From Sphingorhabdus_B arenilitoris (GTDB lineage Bacteria; Pseudomonadota; Alphaproteobacteria; Sphingomonadales; Sphingomonadaceae): 64,000 bases of DNA. The notes under the pieces were generated by a model. That model saw nothing but the letters and a program-made list of their open reading frames with translations. It was not told where the DNA came from and made no database searches. Numbering within the stretch: position 1 is the stretch's first letter; each line of letters begins with the position of its first letter. The stretch is from the NCBI RefSeq assembly GCF_042651485.1, contig NZ_JBHSDH010000010.1, positions 1 to 64,000 on the forward strand, given 5' to 3'. Positions 8,179 through 17,445 of the stretch are shown here, in pieces. A program made the translations under genes and the position numbers.

Positions 8179-9912
8179 ATGGGTACGAATAACATCCTCT
8201 CCCTTTCCAATGTGTCGAAAAGCTTTAACGACGGCAAGTCGGTCAGCCATGTGCTTGACCGGGTGAGCCTTGATGTCGAAGAAGGCGAATTCATTGCGAT
8301 ACTCGGCTTTTCGGGCGCAGGCAAAACCACCTTGATCAATTGCATCGCCGGATTGGAAGAAGCGGACAGCGGAGAGGTGCGGGTGAAGGGTGAGGTCTGC
8401 ACCGGGCCGGGCAAAGACCGGGGCCTAGTGTTCCAAAGCTATTCGTTATTCCCATGGCTATCGGTTGAGGCAAATGTCGCCATGGCGGTGGAATCTGTCC
8501 ATAAGGATAAGAGCAAGGACGAACAGGCCGCGCTGATTAAGCAGAAGATTGAACTGGTAGGATTAAGCCATGCCATGGACCGCAAACCGGCACAGCTGTC
8601 GGGCGGAATGCGGCAACGTGTGTCTGTGGCACGGGCGCTTGCGATGGAACCCGAAATCCTGTTGATGGATGAGCCTTTGTCGGCATTGGATGCATTGACC
8701 CGCGCCAAATTGCAGGATGAGATTGATCGCATCCGGGAAGAGGAAAAACGCACAATCGTTCTGGTGACCAACGACGTCGATGAGGCGCTTTTGCTGGCGG
8801 ACCGAGTGGCGGTGATGACACCAGCTCCGGCGGCCACAATAGGACAGATTTTTGATGTTAATCTGGCCCGGCCGCGCAGCCGTGCGATGTTCAACGAAAG
8901 CGAAGACTATAAAGCGCTGCGCAATAAGATTGTCGGTTATCTTGATGCGCTGAATCAGGGCCAAAAGGCCGAGGCGAGCGACTTTGGCGATTTGCCCAAT
9001 GTTACCCCGCTGGACCTGTCCGCTGCGCGTAAGTCGAAGCCGAGCGAGAAGCAATTGCCGCAGGCCTATCTGGATGCAGCGCATAGCCCGATTGAGCGCC
9101 GCTATCTCGAATTTTTCAACCTGAAGAAAATATATCCCACCCCCAAAGGTCCGCTGACCGTGGTGGAAGACGTGAATATATTGATGGACCGGGGCGAGTT
9201 TATATCGCTGATCGGCCATTCGGGTTGCGGCAAATCCACGGTGCTGACGATGGCGGCGGGTTTGAACGAAATTTCCGGCGGCGGCATCGTATTGGATGGC
9301 CGTGAAATTGATGTCGCTGGTCCGGACAAAGCCGTTGTATTTCAGGCTCCCTCGCTGATGCCTTGGCTCACCGCACGGGAAAATGTAAGCTTGGGTGTGG
9401 AGCGGGTTTATCCGCATGCCAGCCGGGCCGAGCGGCGCGATATTGTCGAATATTATCTCGACCGCGTTGGCCTTGGCGATGCGATGGACAAGCGTGCGGC
9501 GGATATGTCGAATGGTATGCGGCAGCGTGTCGGCATCGCCCGCGCCTTTGCCCTATCGCCAAAGCTGCTGCTGCTTGATGAACCTTTTGGCATGCTCGAC
9601 AGCCTGACCCGTTGGGATTTGCAGGATGTATTGATCGAGGTTTGGAACCGAACGAAGGTGACGGCGGTTATGGTCACGCATGACGTCGATGAGGCGATTT
9701 TGCTGGCCGATAAAGTGGTGATGATGACCAACGGCCCGCACGCCACGATTGGTAAAGTGCTGGAGGTCGATCTACCGCGTCCGCGCGACCGCAAGGCGTT
9801 GCTCGAACATCCGAAATTTTATGCATATCGGCAGGAAGTGCTCAATTTCCTTGAGGAATATGAACATGGCCATGCTGGCAAAAGCTCTCAAAAGGAGACC
9901 GAGGCGGCCTGA
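8179..9912 (+). CDS. tandem nitrate ABC ATPase, NrtC/NrtD fusion (577 aa)
   Basis: Energises nitrate import. Two complete ABC ATPase domains in one chain. Domain 1 (about 5-235): Walker A GFSGAGKTT, signature LSGGMRQRV, Walker B LLMDEP, but the switch histidine is replaced by Asn (VTNDVDEA). Domain 2 (about 310-550): Walker A GHSGCGKST, signature altered to MSNGMRQRV, Walker B LLLDEP, normal VTHDVDEA. In a head-to-tail sandwich both alterations fall in the same composite ATP site. In cyanobacteria these domains are separate proteins, with NrtC carrying an extra NrtA-like domain that is absent here. ATG at 8179 follows GGAGG; ATG at 8167 (overlapping the nrtB stop) is the alternative. Confidence 0.88.
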   Translation: MGTNNILSLSNVSKSFNDGKSVSHVLDRVSLDVEEGEFIAILGFSGAGKTTLINCIAGLEEADSGEVRVKGEVCTGPGKDRGLVFQSYSLFPWLSVEANVAMAVESVHKDKSKDEQAALIKQKIELVGLSHAMDRKPAQLSGGMRQRVSVARALAMEPEILLMDEPLSALDALTRAKLQDEIDRIREEEKRTIVLVTNDVDEALLLADRVAVMTPAPAATIGQIFDVNLARPRSRAMFNESEDYKALRNKIVGYLDALNQGQKAEASDFGDLPNVTPLDLSAARKSKPSEKQLPQAYLDAAHSPIERRYLEFFNLKKIYPTPKGPLTVVEDVNILMDRGEFISLIGHSGCGKSTVLTMAAGLNEISGGGIVLDGREIDVAGPDKAVVFQAPSLMPWLTARENVSLGVERVYPHASRAERRDIVEYYLDRVGLGDAMDKRAADMSNGMRQRVGIARAFALSPKLLLLDEPFGMLDSLTRWDLQDVLIEVWNRTKVTAVMVTHDVDEAILLADKVVMMTNGPHATIGKVLEVDLPRPRDRKALLEHPKFYAYRQEVLNFLEEYEHGHAGKSSQKETEAA

Positions 9913-9962
9913 TGATAATGGCATGAGGGAGGGGAACCACTGCCAAAATGAGGAATAAGCAT

Positions 9963-11198
9963 ATGAAAAAAGGGTTTCAGGGAAAAATTCGCGTCATGCT
10001 GCTGTCGGGCGTTGTTCTGCTAGTGCCGCAATTGGCTCATGCAAAAACAGGCGACCCGGTCACAATCGGTAAGGGCGTGACGCTGGACCCGATTTTTGAC
10101 GCAACCTTGCGTTATGAAGCGGTGGACCAACCCACCGTTGATGCCGATGCGTTGACGATCCGCTTGCGGTCGGGATTAGAGATAGCAGCAAGCGGCTTTT
10201 CTTTCCTAGCGGAAGCTGAAGGCACGCTGGCTTTGGTGGATGACTATAATGACACCATCCCCGGCAATGGCACGGAACCTTTCGCGGTGGTGGCTGATCC
10301 GGAATCAATCGAACTCAACCGGATACAGGTGCAATATGCGAATAAGAATTTCGGCCGCATAACGGTTGGGCGTCAAAAGTTAAACTTGGACGATCAACGC
10401 TTTGTTGGCTCGGTCAGTTGGCGTCAGAATGAACAGACATTCGATGCGGTAACCGCGCAAATAACGGCGCTCAAGCCGGTCACATTGGAAGGCACCTATG
10501 CGATTTCGCAGCGCACTATTTTTGGCAGCGAAGCCGGACCGCGCGCCGCGTTTGACGGCGACTTTGTCTTTTTGGGCGCATCAGCGGATGTCGGCCCGAT
10601 TAAGCTCAAGGGCTTTTCCTATCTGATCGATTATGATTTGAGCGAACCGGTGGCAACTTCATCGACGCAAACCTATGGCGCGATGGCATCAGGTAAGATT
10701 AAACTGGGCGGCAAAGCTTCACTCGACCTGCGTGCACGTTATGCGATCCAAAAAGATTATGGCGGCAACCCCGGCAACTATTCGGTAGACTATGTTGACG
10801 GCAGCATCGGCACCAGCATCGCTGGATTCAGCCTGAGCGTGAATTATGAAAATCTGGGATCGAATGGCGCAGGTGCGCGGTTCCAAACGCCGCTGGCAAC
10901 GCTGCATAAATTCAATGGCTTTGCCGATTTGTTCCTGTCCACCCCGCCGCAGGGGCTGGAGGATAAATATGCAACCATCGGGTATAAAATCCCGCTGCTG
11001 GGCGGCATAACCACGGCAGTGACCTACCATAATTTTGACAGCGACAAAGGCGGCATTTCCTATGGCGACGAATGGAATGCCAGCGCCGCGTTCAAATTGG
11101 GGCCGCTAAACGCCCTCGTCAAATATGCCGATTACAATGCCGACCTGTTCGGCGTGGATACCAAGAAGCTGTGGCTGCAATTGGGCTATAGTTTCTAA
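9963..11198 (+). CDS. outer-membrane porin, alginate-export/OprO-like (411 aa)
   Basis: Signal peptide (MKKGFQGKIR, then a hydrophobic run ending LAHA-KT) followed by a beta-barrel: amphipathic strands such as ITVGRQKLNLDDQRF, a long loop region, and a C-terminal strand ending in Phe (LWLQLGYSF), the outer-membrane assembly signature. The FDATLRYEAVDQ start resembles the alginate-export porin family. Placed between nrtCD and nirB in the same direction, it probably lets nitrate or nitrite cross the outer membrane, though substrate cannot be read from sequence. ATG at 9963 is preceded by GAGGA at eight bases; an upstream in-frame ATG at 9948 is less likely. Confidence 0.8.
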   Translation: MKKGFQGKIRVMLLSGVVLLVPQLAHAKTGDPVTIGKGVTLDPIFDATLRYEAVDQPTVDADALTIRLRSGLEIAASGFSFLAEAEGTLALVDDYNDTIPGNGTEPFAVVADPESIELNRIQVQYANKNFGRITVGRQKLNLDDQRFVGSVSWRQNEQTFDAVTAQITALKPVTLEGTYAISQRTIFGSEAGPRAAFDGDFVFLGASADVGPIKLKGFSYLIDYDLSEPVATSSTQTYGAMASGKIKLGGKASLDLRARYAIQKDYGGNPGNYSVDYVDGSIGTSIAGFSLSVNYENLGSNGAGARFQTPLATLHKFNGFADLFLSTPPQGLEDKYATIGYKIPLLGGITTAVTYHNFDSDKGGISYGDEWNASAAFKLGPLNALVKYADYNADLFGVDTKKLWLQLGYSF

Positions 11199-11217
11199 AA
11201 GAAAGTGGACTGACAGC

Positions 11218-13719
11218 ATGAATGCGATCGTAAACATTGATCCGAAAGCCGGTGACAGCAAGACCGAACATCTGGTGGTGATCGGCAATGGTATGGCCGG
11301 ATGCCGCGCCGTGGAGGAAATCCTTGCGCGGAACCCGGATCGTTATCGGATCACCATTTTCGGGGCCGAACCCCGGGTCAATTATGACCGTATCATGCTG
11401 TCCCCCGTCCTTGCCGGGGAAAAGAAATTTGAAGACATCATTATCAATGATCAGGCCTGGTATGATGATAATCAAATCGAACTGGTCAGCGGCGATGCCA
11501 TAATCGCGATTAAGCGCGGTGCCAAAGAGGTGGTTAGCGCATCGGGGCGCGTCACGCCTTACGATAAATTGTTAATTGCGACTGGATCTGATCCGTTCAT
11601 CATTCCGGTGCCCGGCAAGGATTTGGATGGCGTGGTAACCTTCCGTGACCTGGACGACGTGGATAAAATGCTCGCTGCGGCCGATGCAGGACAGGCACGG
11701 GGCGGCGGACGCGCGGTGGTGATTGGTGGCGGTCTCTTGGGGCTGGAGGCGGCGCATGGATTGAACCTGCGCGGTATGGACGTCACCGTCATCCATTTGA
11801 TGCCGACATTGATGGAGCGGCAGCTGGACGAAGCGGCTGGGTTCCTTTTGAAAAGCGAATTGGAAAGGCGCGGGCAGACGATCCTGACCGAGGCCAATAC
11901 CGCTGCGATCATTGATGCAGGCGACGGCAGGGTGGAATCGGTGCAATTGTCCGATGGCCGCGTCATTGCCGCCGATATTGTCGTTATGGCGGTTGGTATC
12001 CGGCCCAATGTGCGGTTGGCGCAAGAGGCAGGGCTGGATGTCGAACGCGGTATTTTGGTTGATGATTACATGGTCACCAGCGACCCGTCGATTTTGGCGG
12101 TTGGCGAATGCGTACAGCATCGCGGGGCTTGCTATGGACTGGTCGCGCCGCTGTGGGATATGTGCCGGGCGCTGGCCGATGCGGCGACCGGAACCGAAAC
12201 GGCGGGTTATCAGGGATCGGTAACCTCCACCAAGTTGAAAGTATCGGGCATAAACCTGTTTAGCGCCGGGGATTTTTCGGGCGGCGACGAATGCGAGGAT
12301 ATCGTCATGCGCGATGCGTCGCGCGGCGTCTATAAACGGGTGGTGGTGAAGGATAATAAGCTTATCGGCGCGGTGCTATATGGCGATGTCGCCGATGGTG
12401 GTTGGTATTTTGATTTGCTCAAAAAAGAAGAGGATGTTTCCGACATAAGGGAGGCGCTGATATTCGGGCAAGCCTTCGCGTCTGGGGGTGCGCTTGCGGA
12501 CCCTAATATGGCCGTTGCGGCGCTTTCCGATGATGCGGAAATTTGCGGCTGCAACGGCGTATCCAAAGGACAGGTTGTAGCGTGCATCAATAGCGGCGCA
12601 GGAGACTTGGACGCCGTGCGCGCGGGATGCAAGGCATCGGCCAGCTGCGGCCAATGCACCAATTTGGTCGAAAGCCTGCTGGCGATCACGCTGGGCGATG
12701 AATTCGCCCGTGAGCGCAAGGTAAAAACCATGTGTAAATGCACCAGCTTTGGCCATAGTGATGTGCGCCGCTTGATCCTTGAAAAGCAGCTGACCAGCAT
12801 TCCCCATGTGATGCAGGAGCTGCATTGGACGACGCCCGATGGCTGTTCCTCCTGCCGTCCGGCGCTCAATTATTATTTGCTCTGCGCGCTGCCCGGCAAA
12901 TATGTCGACGATCAGCAAAGCCGGTTCGTGAATGAACGGCTCCACGCCAATATCCAAAAGGACGGCACCTATTCGGTAGTGCCGCGTATGTGGGGCGGCG
13001 TCACAAATCCGCGCGAGTTGCGCGCCATTGCCGATGCAGCCGAAAAATATAATGCTGGCATGGTGAAAGTAACCGGCGGACAGCGGCTTGATATATTCGG
13101 TATCAAGAAAGAGGATTTGCCCTCCATCTGGGCGGATTTGAATGCGGCTGGCATGGTATCGGGTCATGCCTATGGCAAGTCTTTGCGCACCGTCAAAACC
13201 TGTGTTGGTAGTGAATGGTGCCGCTTTGGCACGCAAGATTCAACAGGGCTCGGGATCAAGCTCGAACGGATGAGTTGGGGGAGCTGGATGCCGCATAAAT
13301 TTAAGATGGCGGTATCGGGATGCCCGCGCAATTGTGCAGAGGCCACGATCAAGGATTTCGGAGTGATCTGCGTCGATAGCGGCTATGAACTGCATATTGG
13401 CGGCAATGGCGGCATCCATTTGCGCGGCACAGATTTGCTGTGCAAGGTGGAGACCGAGCGCGAGGCGCTGGAATATGCGGCGGCCTTTGTCCAATATTAC
13501 CGCGAAGACGCATGGTATCTGGAACGCACCGCGCCCTGGGTCGAACGGGTCGGGCTCGACCTGATCAAACAGAAAATTGTTGAGGATGCGGATAACCGCG
13601 CTGATTTGGCGCAGCGTTTCTATTTCAGCCAAAATTATAGCCAGCATGATCCTTGGGAAAAACGGGCGAAAGGCGAAGACGCGCATCTCCATGCCCCCTT
13701 ATTGGCCGAAGTGGATTGA
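11218..13719 (+). CDS. nirB: assimilatory nitrite reductase large subunit NirB (833 aa)
   Basis: Reduces nitrite to ammonium with NAD(P)H. Domain order: FAD/NAD reductase (LVVIGNGMAG at about 21, second nucleotide fold AVVIGGGLLGLEAA near 165), then two BFD-type [2Fe-2S] motifs (CGCNGVSKGQVV with CKASASCGQC near 443-480; CKCTSFGHSDVRRLI with GCSSCRPALNYY near 505-560), a ferredoxin-like half domain, and the siroheme/[4Fe-4S] cysteines CVGSEWC (about 660) and CPRNC (about 700). All key cysteines are present. Start at MNAIVNID, since a longer frame would lie inside the porin gene. Cytoplasmic; works with NirD, five bases downstream. Confidence 0.95.
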   Translation: MNAIVNIDPKAGDSKTEHLVVIGNGMAGCRAVEEILARNPDRYRITIFGAEPRVNYDRIMLSPVLAGEKKFEDIIINDQAWYDDNQIELVSGDAIIAIKRGAKEVVSASGRVTPYDKLLIATGSDPFIIPVPGKDLDGVVTFRDLDDVDKMLAAADAGQARGGGRAVVIGGGLLGLEAAHGLNLRGMDVTVIHLMPTLMERQLDEAAGFLLKSELERRGQTILTEANTAAIIDAGDGRVESVQLSDGRVIAADIVVMAVGIRPNVRLAQEAGLDVERGILVDDYMVTSDPSILAVGECVQHRGACYGLVAPLWDMCRALADAATGTETAGYQGSVTSTKLKVSGINLFSAGDFSGGDECEDIVMRDASRGVYKRVVVKDNKLIGAVLYGDVADGGWYFDLLKKEEDVSDIREALIFGQAFASGGALADPNMAVAALSDDAEICGCNGVSKGQVVACINSGAGDLDAVRAGCKASASCGQCTNLVESLLAITLGDEFARERKVKTMCKCTSFGHSDVRRLILEKQLTSIPHVMQELHWTTPDGCSSCRPALNYYLLCALPGKYVDDQQSRFVNERLHANIQKDGTYSVVPRMWGGVTNPRELRAIADAAEKYNAGMVKVTGGQRLDIFGIKKEDLPSIWADLNAAGMVSGHAYGKSLRTVKTCVGSEWCRFGTQDSTGLGIKLERMSWGSWMPHKFKMAVSGCPRNCAEATIKDFGVICVDSGYELHIGGNGGIHLRGTDLLCKVETEREALEYAAAFVQYYREDAWYLERTAPWVERVGLDLIKQKIVEDADNRADLAQRFYFSQNYSQHDPWEKRAKGEDAHLHAPLLAEVD

Positions 13720-13724
13720 GTATT

Positions 13725-14075
13725 ATGGAAGATAATTGGATCGAAATCGGCCGGATCACCGATATCCCTCGCCAAGGTGCGCGTACGGTGGGCCGCAAAA
13801 ATGGACCTGATATCGGCGTGTTCCGCACCTTGGATGACCGGATATTTGCGCTGGAAAACCGCTGCCCACATAAACATGGCCCGCTGAGCCAGGGTATCGT
13901 CCACGGCAATGCTGTGGCCTGTCCGCTGCATAATTGGCGGATCAGTCTGGAAACCGGACAGGCGCTGGGCGAAGATAAGGGCTGCACGCCTGTCATTCCT
14001 GTTAAAATCGTCGGCGACATCATCCACATCAACCTGCCCAAAGCGGATGCCGCCGGGGCGAAAGCCGCCGCATGA
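13725..14075 (+). CDS. nirD: nitrite reductase small subunit NirD, Rieske type (116 aa)
   Basis: Small Rieske-fold partner of NirB. Rieske motifs CPHKHG and CPLHNW are both intact, so this copy should bind a [2Fe-2S] cluster (in some NirD proteins these ligands are lost). Length is typical. ATG at 13725 was chosen over an upstream start at 13653 that would overlap nirB. The stop overlaps the start of nasA in ATGA, indicating coupled translation. Confidence 0.93.
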   Translation: MEDNWIEIGRITDIPRQGARTVGRKNGPDIGVFRTLDDRIFALENRCPHKHGPLSQGIVHGNAVACPLHNWRISLETGQALGEDKGCTPVIPVKIVGDIIHINLPKADAAGAKAAA

Positions 14076-16666
14076 CAGTTGTACGCACAACCTGCCCCTA
14101 TTGCGGGGTCGGCTGTGGTATTAAGGCGCAGGTCACCGGCCCGCGCGATGTCACCATAAAAGGCGACGATGCGCATCCGGCTAATGCCGGGCGTCTGTGT
14201 TCCAAAGGCACACATTTGGGCGAAACGGTCGGGCTGGAGGGCCGCTTGCTCTATCCCCAAATTGGGAATGAACAGGCAGAATGGGATGAAGCGCTAACGC
14301 TTATCGCTTCTCGTTTTTCAGATGCGGTGCGGGACCACGGACCGGATAGCGTCGCTTTCTATGTGTCGGGGCAGATCCTGACTGAAGATTATTATGTCGC
14401 CAACAAGCTGATGAAAGGTTTCATCGGCAGCGCCAATATCGACACCAATAGCCGCCTGTGTATGGCGAGCGCCGTGGCCGCCCATAACAGAGCCTTTGGC
14501 GAAGATGTTGTGCCGGTAAGTTACGGCGACTTGGAACAGGCAGAGCTCATCCTTCTGGTCGGCTCCAACACCGCATGGTGCCATCCGGTGATTTGGCAGC
14601 GGATTGAGGCAGCGCGTACGAAAACAGGCGCGAAGCTGGTCGTTATCGATCCGCGCCGCACGGAAACGGCGGAGTGCGCGGACCTGCATGTGCCGGTGGC
14701 AGCGGACGGCGATGTGGCTTTGTTCAACGCGTTGCTGATGGATATGCAGACACGGGGTTTAGTGGATGCCAATTATCTGGCGCAGCATGTCGACGTCCCA
14801 GAGGGATTTTGGAATAGTTTGAGCGGAAGCGCAGCGGCTGCCGGGATTTCAGAAGCTGACTTCGCCGCCCTTACAGACTTAGTCGCCGCCCATCCTAAAA
14901 TGGTCACGCTATTCTCTATGGGTGTGAACCAATCAACGTCTGGCACAGACAAAGCAAACGCCATCATTAACCTGCATCTCGCCACCGGACGCATTGGCAA
15001 GGTGGGTGCTGGTCCTTTCAGCATGACGGGGCAGCCCAATGCGATGGGTGGGCGCGAAGTGGGCGGGCTTGCCTCCATGCTCGCGGTCCATATGGGCTTC
15101 AGCGATGAAGAATGCGCCGCTGCGCAGCATTATTGGCAAAGCCCCACGATCGCGCGCGCGCCGGGTTTGAAAGCGGTCGATATGTTCCGCGCGGTGCATG
15201 ATGGCCGGATCAAGGCGCTATGGGTGATGGGCACCAACCCCGCAGTATCAATGCCCGATGCAGGCTTTGTACGTGAGGCGCTGGATAAATGCGAATTTCT
15301 GGTGGTGAGCGAAGTGATGGCCGAAGGTGATACCGCAGCTTATGCCGATGTCAAACTCCCTGCTCTGGCCTGGGGCGAAAAAGCCGGGATGGTCACCAAC
15401 AGCGAACGCTTGATGAGCCGCCAGCGCAGCCTGTTTGACGCGCCGGGTGAAGCAAAGCCCGATTGGTGGGCGCTGGCTGAAGTTGGGAAGCGTATGGGCT
15501 ATCGCGCCGCCTTTGACTTTGATGGTCCCGCAGCGGTCTTTCGCGAATATGCCGGGCAAACCGCCTTTCGCAATGATGGACGGCGCAAATTGGATCTGGG
15601 CGCATGGGCAGAGATCAGCGATGGCGAATATCACGAGTGGCAACCTGCGCAATGGGGCGGTGCCTCCCCTTTTGCAGATGCCACGTTCACGCATAACGGC
15701 GGCAAGGCCAAATTGGTGGCTGTGCGCCCGCCAGAGACGCGGCCAATGAATGCAGCGCAGCCGCTCACCCTCAACACGGGACGTTACCGCGACCAATGGC
15801 ATACGATGACGCGCACCGGCCTAAGCCCGCGTTTGTCGCAGCACCGGCGGGAGGCTCTGATCGAGATACATCCCGCTGACGCCGCGATTTACGGTGTTAC
15901 TGATGGCGGTCTTGCCCGCGTCCATTCGGCGGCAGGAGAAGCGGTTTTCCGTGTCTATATTACGGACGCTCAGCGGCGCGGCGAGATATTTGCACCGATG
16001 CATTGGACCGACCAATTTGCAGGCGGCGGACGCTGCAACCGCATAGTGGACAGCGCCATTGACCCGGTATCGCACCAACCTGGTTTTAAAAATAATGCTG
16101 CGGCCATTGCGCCTGTGGCACCTGAATGGCGCGCTTTCCTCGTCAGCCGCGAAGCGCCGATTTTACCCGCCTTGCTCTATTGGAGCAAATCGCGCGTTGC
16201 CGGCGGCTGGCTTACCGAAATGGCGGGCGCAGACAATATCGATCTGGACCGGATGTTGCCAGTAGGTGAGCGAATGGAAGCGGTCGATATGAAGCGCGGG
16301 ATGCGCCGGATCGCTGTTCAAGACGCCGACGGGCGGTTGAGCGCAGCGCTATTTTTGACGCGCAGCGGCAGCCTGCCGCCGCGTGACTGGATCGCAGCGC
16401 AATTGGTGAGCGGCGATGACAGCGATGCGCCCTCATTGCTTGCGGCGCGTCCGCGAACCCCCGCGCCGGACAAAGGCCCGATTGTCTGCGTATGTTTCGA
16501 CGTCGGCACGAAACAGATTTTGCAGGCCGTGACGCAGCAGCAGGCTTGCACGGTCGAGGCCGTCGGCCGGGCGCTCAATGCCGGGACAAATTGCGGCAGC
16601 TGCCGTCCGGCAATCGCCAAGCTGATTGCCTCATGCGAGGCTGAGATTCAGGAGGCAGCTGAATGA
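14072..16666 (+). CDS. nasA: assimilatory nitrate reductase catalytic subunit NasA (864 aa)
   Basis: Molybdopterin oxidoreductase reducing nitrate to nitrite in the cytoplasm. The N-terminal [4Fe-4S] motif CPYCGVGCGI with a fourth Cys in LCSKGTHLG, the Mo-bis-MGD region NIDTNSRLCMASAVAA, and the dinucleotide-binding C-terminal part LNTGRYRDQWHTMTRTGLS are all present. A BFD-like [2Fe-2S] domain closes the protein (CVCFDVG, then GTNCGSCRPAI), as in Klebsiella-type NasA, marking the NAD(P)H- or ferredoxin-linked assimilatory enzyme rather than the periplasmic NapA (no Tat signal). No separate NasC-type reductase is in the window. Overlaps nirD and cobA by four bases each. Confidence 0.95.
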   Translation: MTVVRTTCPYCGVGCGIKAQVTGPRDVTIKGDDAHPANAGRLCSKGTHLGETVGLEGRLLYPQIGNEQAEWDEALTLIASRFSDAVRDHGPDSVAFYVSGQILTEDYYVANKLMKGFIGSANIDTNSRLCMASAVAAHNRAFGEDVVPVSYGDLEQAELILLVGSNTAWCHPVIWQRIEAARTKTGAKLVVIDPRRTETAECADLHVPVAADGDVALFNALLMDMQTRGLVDANYLAQHVDVPEGFWNSLSGSAAAAGISEADFAALTDLVAAHPKMVTLFSMGVNQSTSGTDKANAIINLHLATGRIGKVGAGPFSMTGQPNAMGGREVGGLASMLAVHMGFSDEECAAAQHYWQSPTIARAPGLKAVDMFRAVHDGRIKALWVMGTNPAVSMPDAGFVREALDKCEFLVVSEVMAEGDTAAYADVKLPALAWGEKAGMVTNSERLMSRQRSLFDAPGEAKPDWWALAEVGKRMGYRAAFDFDGPAAVFREYAGQTAFRNDGRRKLDLGAWAEISDGEYHEWQPAQWGGASPFADATFTHNGGKAKLVAVRPPETRPMNAAQPLTLNTGRYRDQWHTMTRTGLSPRLSQHRREALIEIHPADAAIYGVTDGGLARVHSAAGEAVFRVYITDAQRRGEIFAPMHWTDQFAGGGRCNRIVDSAIDPVSHQPGFKNNAAAIAPVAPEWRAFLVSREAPILPALLYWSKSRVAGGWLTEMAGADNIDLDRMLPVGERMEAVDMKRGMRRIAVQDADGRLSAALFLTRSGSLPPRDWIAAQLVSGDDSDAPSLLAARPRTPAPDKGPIVCVCFDVGTKQILQAVTQQQACTVEAVGRALNAGTNCGSCRPAIAKLIASCEAEIQEAAE

Positions 16667-17445
16667 GTGACATGACGATAGCGCCGGGAACCGTCTGGCT
16701 CGTAGGTGCTGGCCCCGGCGATCCTGATTTATTGACGCGCAAAGCCGAAAAGCTGATCCGCGCTGCCAGCGTGGTTTTTTACGATGCCTTGGTAGGCGAA
16801 GGCGTGCTGGATTTAATCCCGCCGCATATTGCTCGGATTAGCGTGGGCAAGCGTTCGGGCCGCCATAGCAAGGATCAAGGAAGCATCAACAATCTGCTGG
16901 TCGAAGCGGCGCTGGGAGGCGAGCGAGTGGTGCGGTTAAAGGGCGGCGATCCATCTATTTTTGGCCGTATGGCAGAGGAAATAGACAGCTGCCGTGAACA
17001 GGGTATACCGGTTTACATCTGTCCCGGCATTACCGCTGCATCGGCGGCGGCGGCCAGTATCGGCAAATCGCTGACCTTACGCGGCATGGCCCGCAAGCTC
17101 AGCCTCGTGACCGCCCACGCGAAGGCGAATGAGGCTCTGTCCATCGACTGGTCGGCGCTGGCCGATCCCGAGGCGACGTTGGCGGTCTATATGGGTAAAT
17201 CCTCGGCAGATATGGTTGCCCGCAAATTGATCGCCGCTGGGCTGGCCGCTGACACGCCGGTATGCCTCGTGGAAAATGCCAGCTTGCCCAGCGAACAGCA
17301 ATTTTTTACGCGGCTGGACCTGTTGCCGTTGACCGCCAAAACTGCTTTGGGAAGCGGCCCGGCATTGCTGCTGATCGGGCAAGCCATGGCCCACCGGGAC
17401 GCGCAGCCGGCGCAGGCAAAGCTAGCCCGTAAAACTCGCGCGTAA
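16663..17445 (+). CDS. cobA: uroporphyrinogen-III C-methyltransferase (260 aa)
   Basis: SAM-dependent double methylation of uroporphyrinogen III to precorrin-2, the precursor of siroheme. Family motifs are clear: VWLVGAGPGDPDLLT at the N-terminus, VGKRSGRH, VVRLKGGDPSIFGR and PGITAASAAAA. There is no CysG-type dehydrogenase/ferrochelatase domain, so the remaining siroheme steps must be encoded elsewhere. Last gene of the nitrate operon, supplying the NirB prosthetic group; start overlaps the nasA stop. Its 3' end overlaps the convergent MarC gene by 24 bases, and no terminator is visible between them. Confidence 0.93.
   Translation: MSDMTIAPGTVWLVGAGPGDPDLLTRKAEKLIRAASVVFYDALVGEGVLDLIPPHIARISVGKRSGRHSKDQGSINNLLVEAALGGERVVRLKGGDPSIFGRMAEEIDSCREQGIPVYICPGITAASAAAASIGKSLTLRGMARKLSLVTAHAKANEALSIDWSALADPEATLAVYMGKSSADMVARKLIAAGLAADTPVCLVENASLPSEQQFFTRLDLLPLTAKTALGSGPALLLIGQAMAHRDAQPAQAKLARKTRA

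Noticed and set aside
5666..17445. Dissimilatory or periplasmic nitrate respiration (Nap/Nar)
   Set aside because: NasA lacks a Tat signal, carries the C-terminal BFD-type cluster motif, and is coupled to NirBD and an ABC importer, all marks of assimilation.
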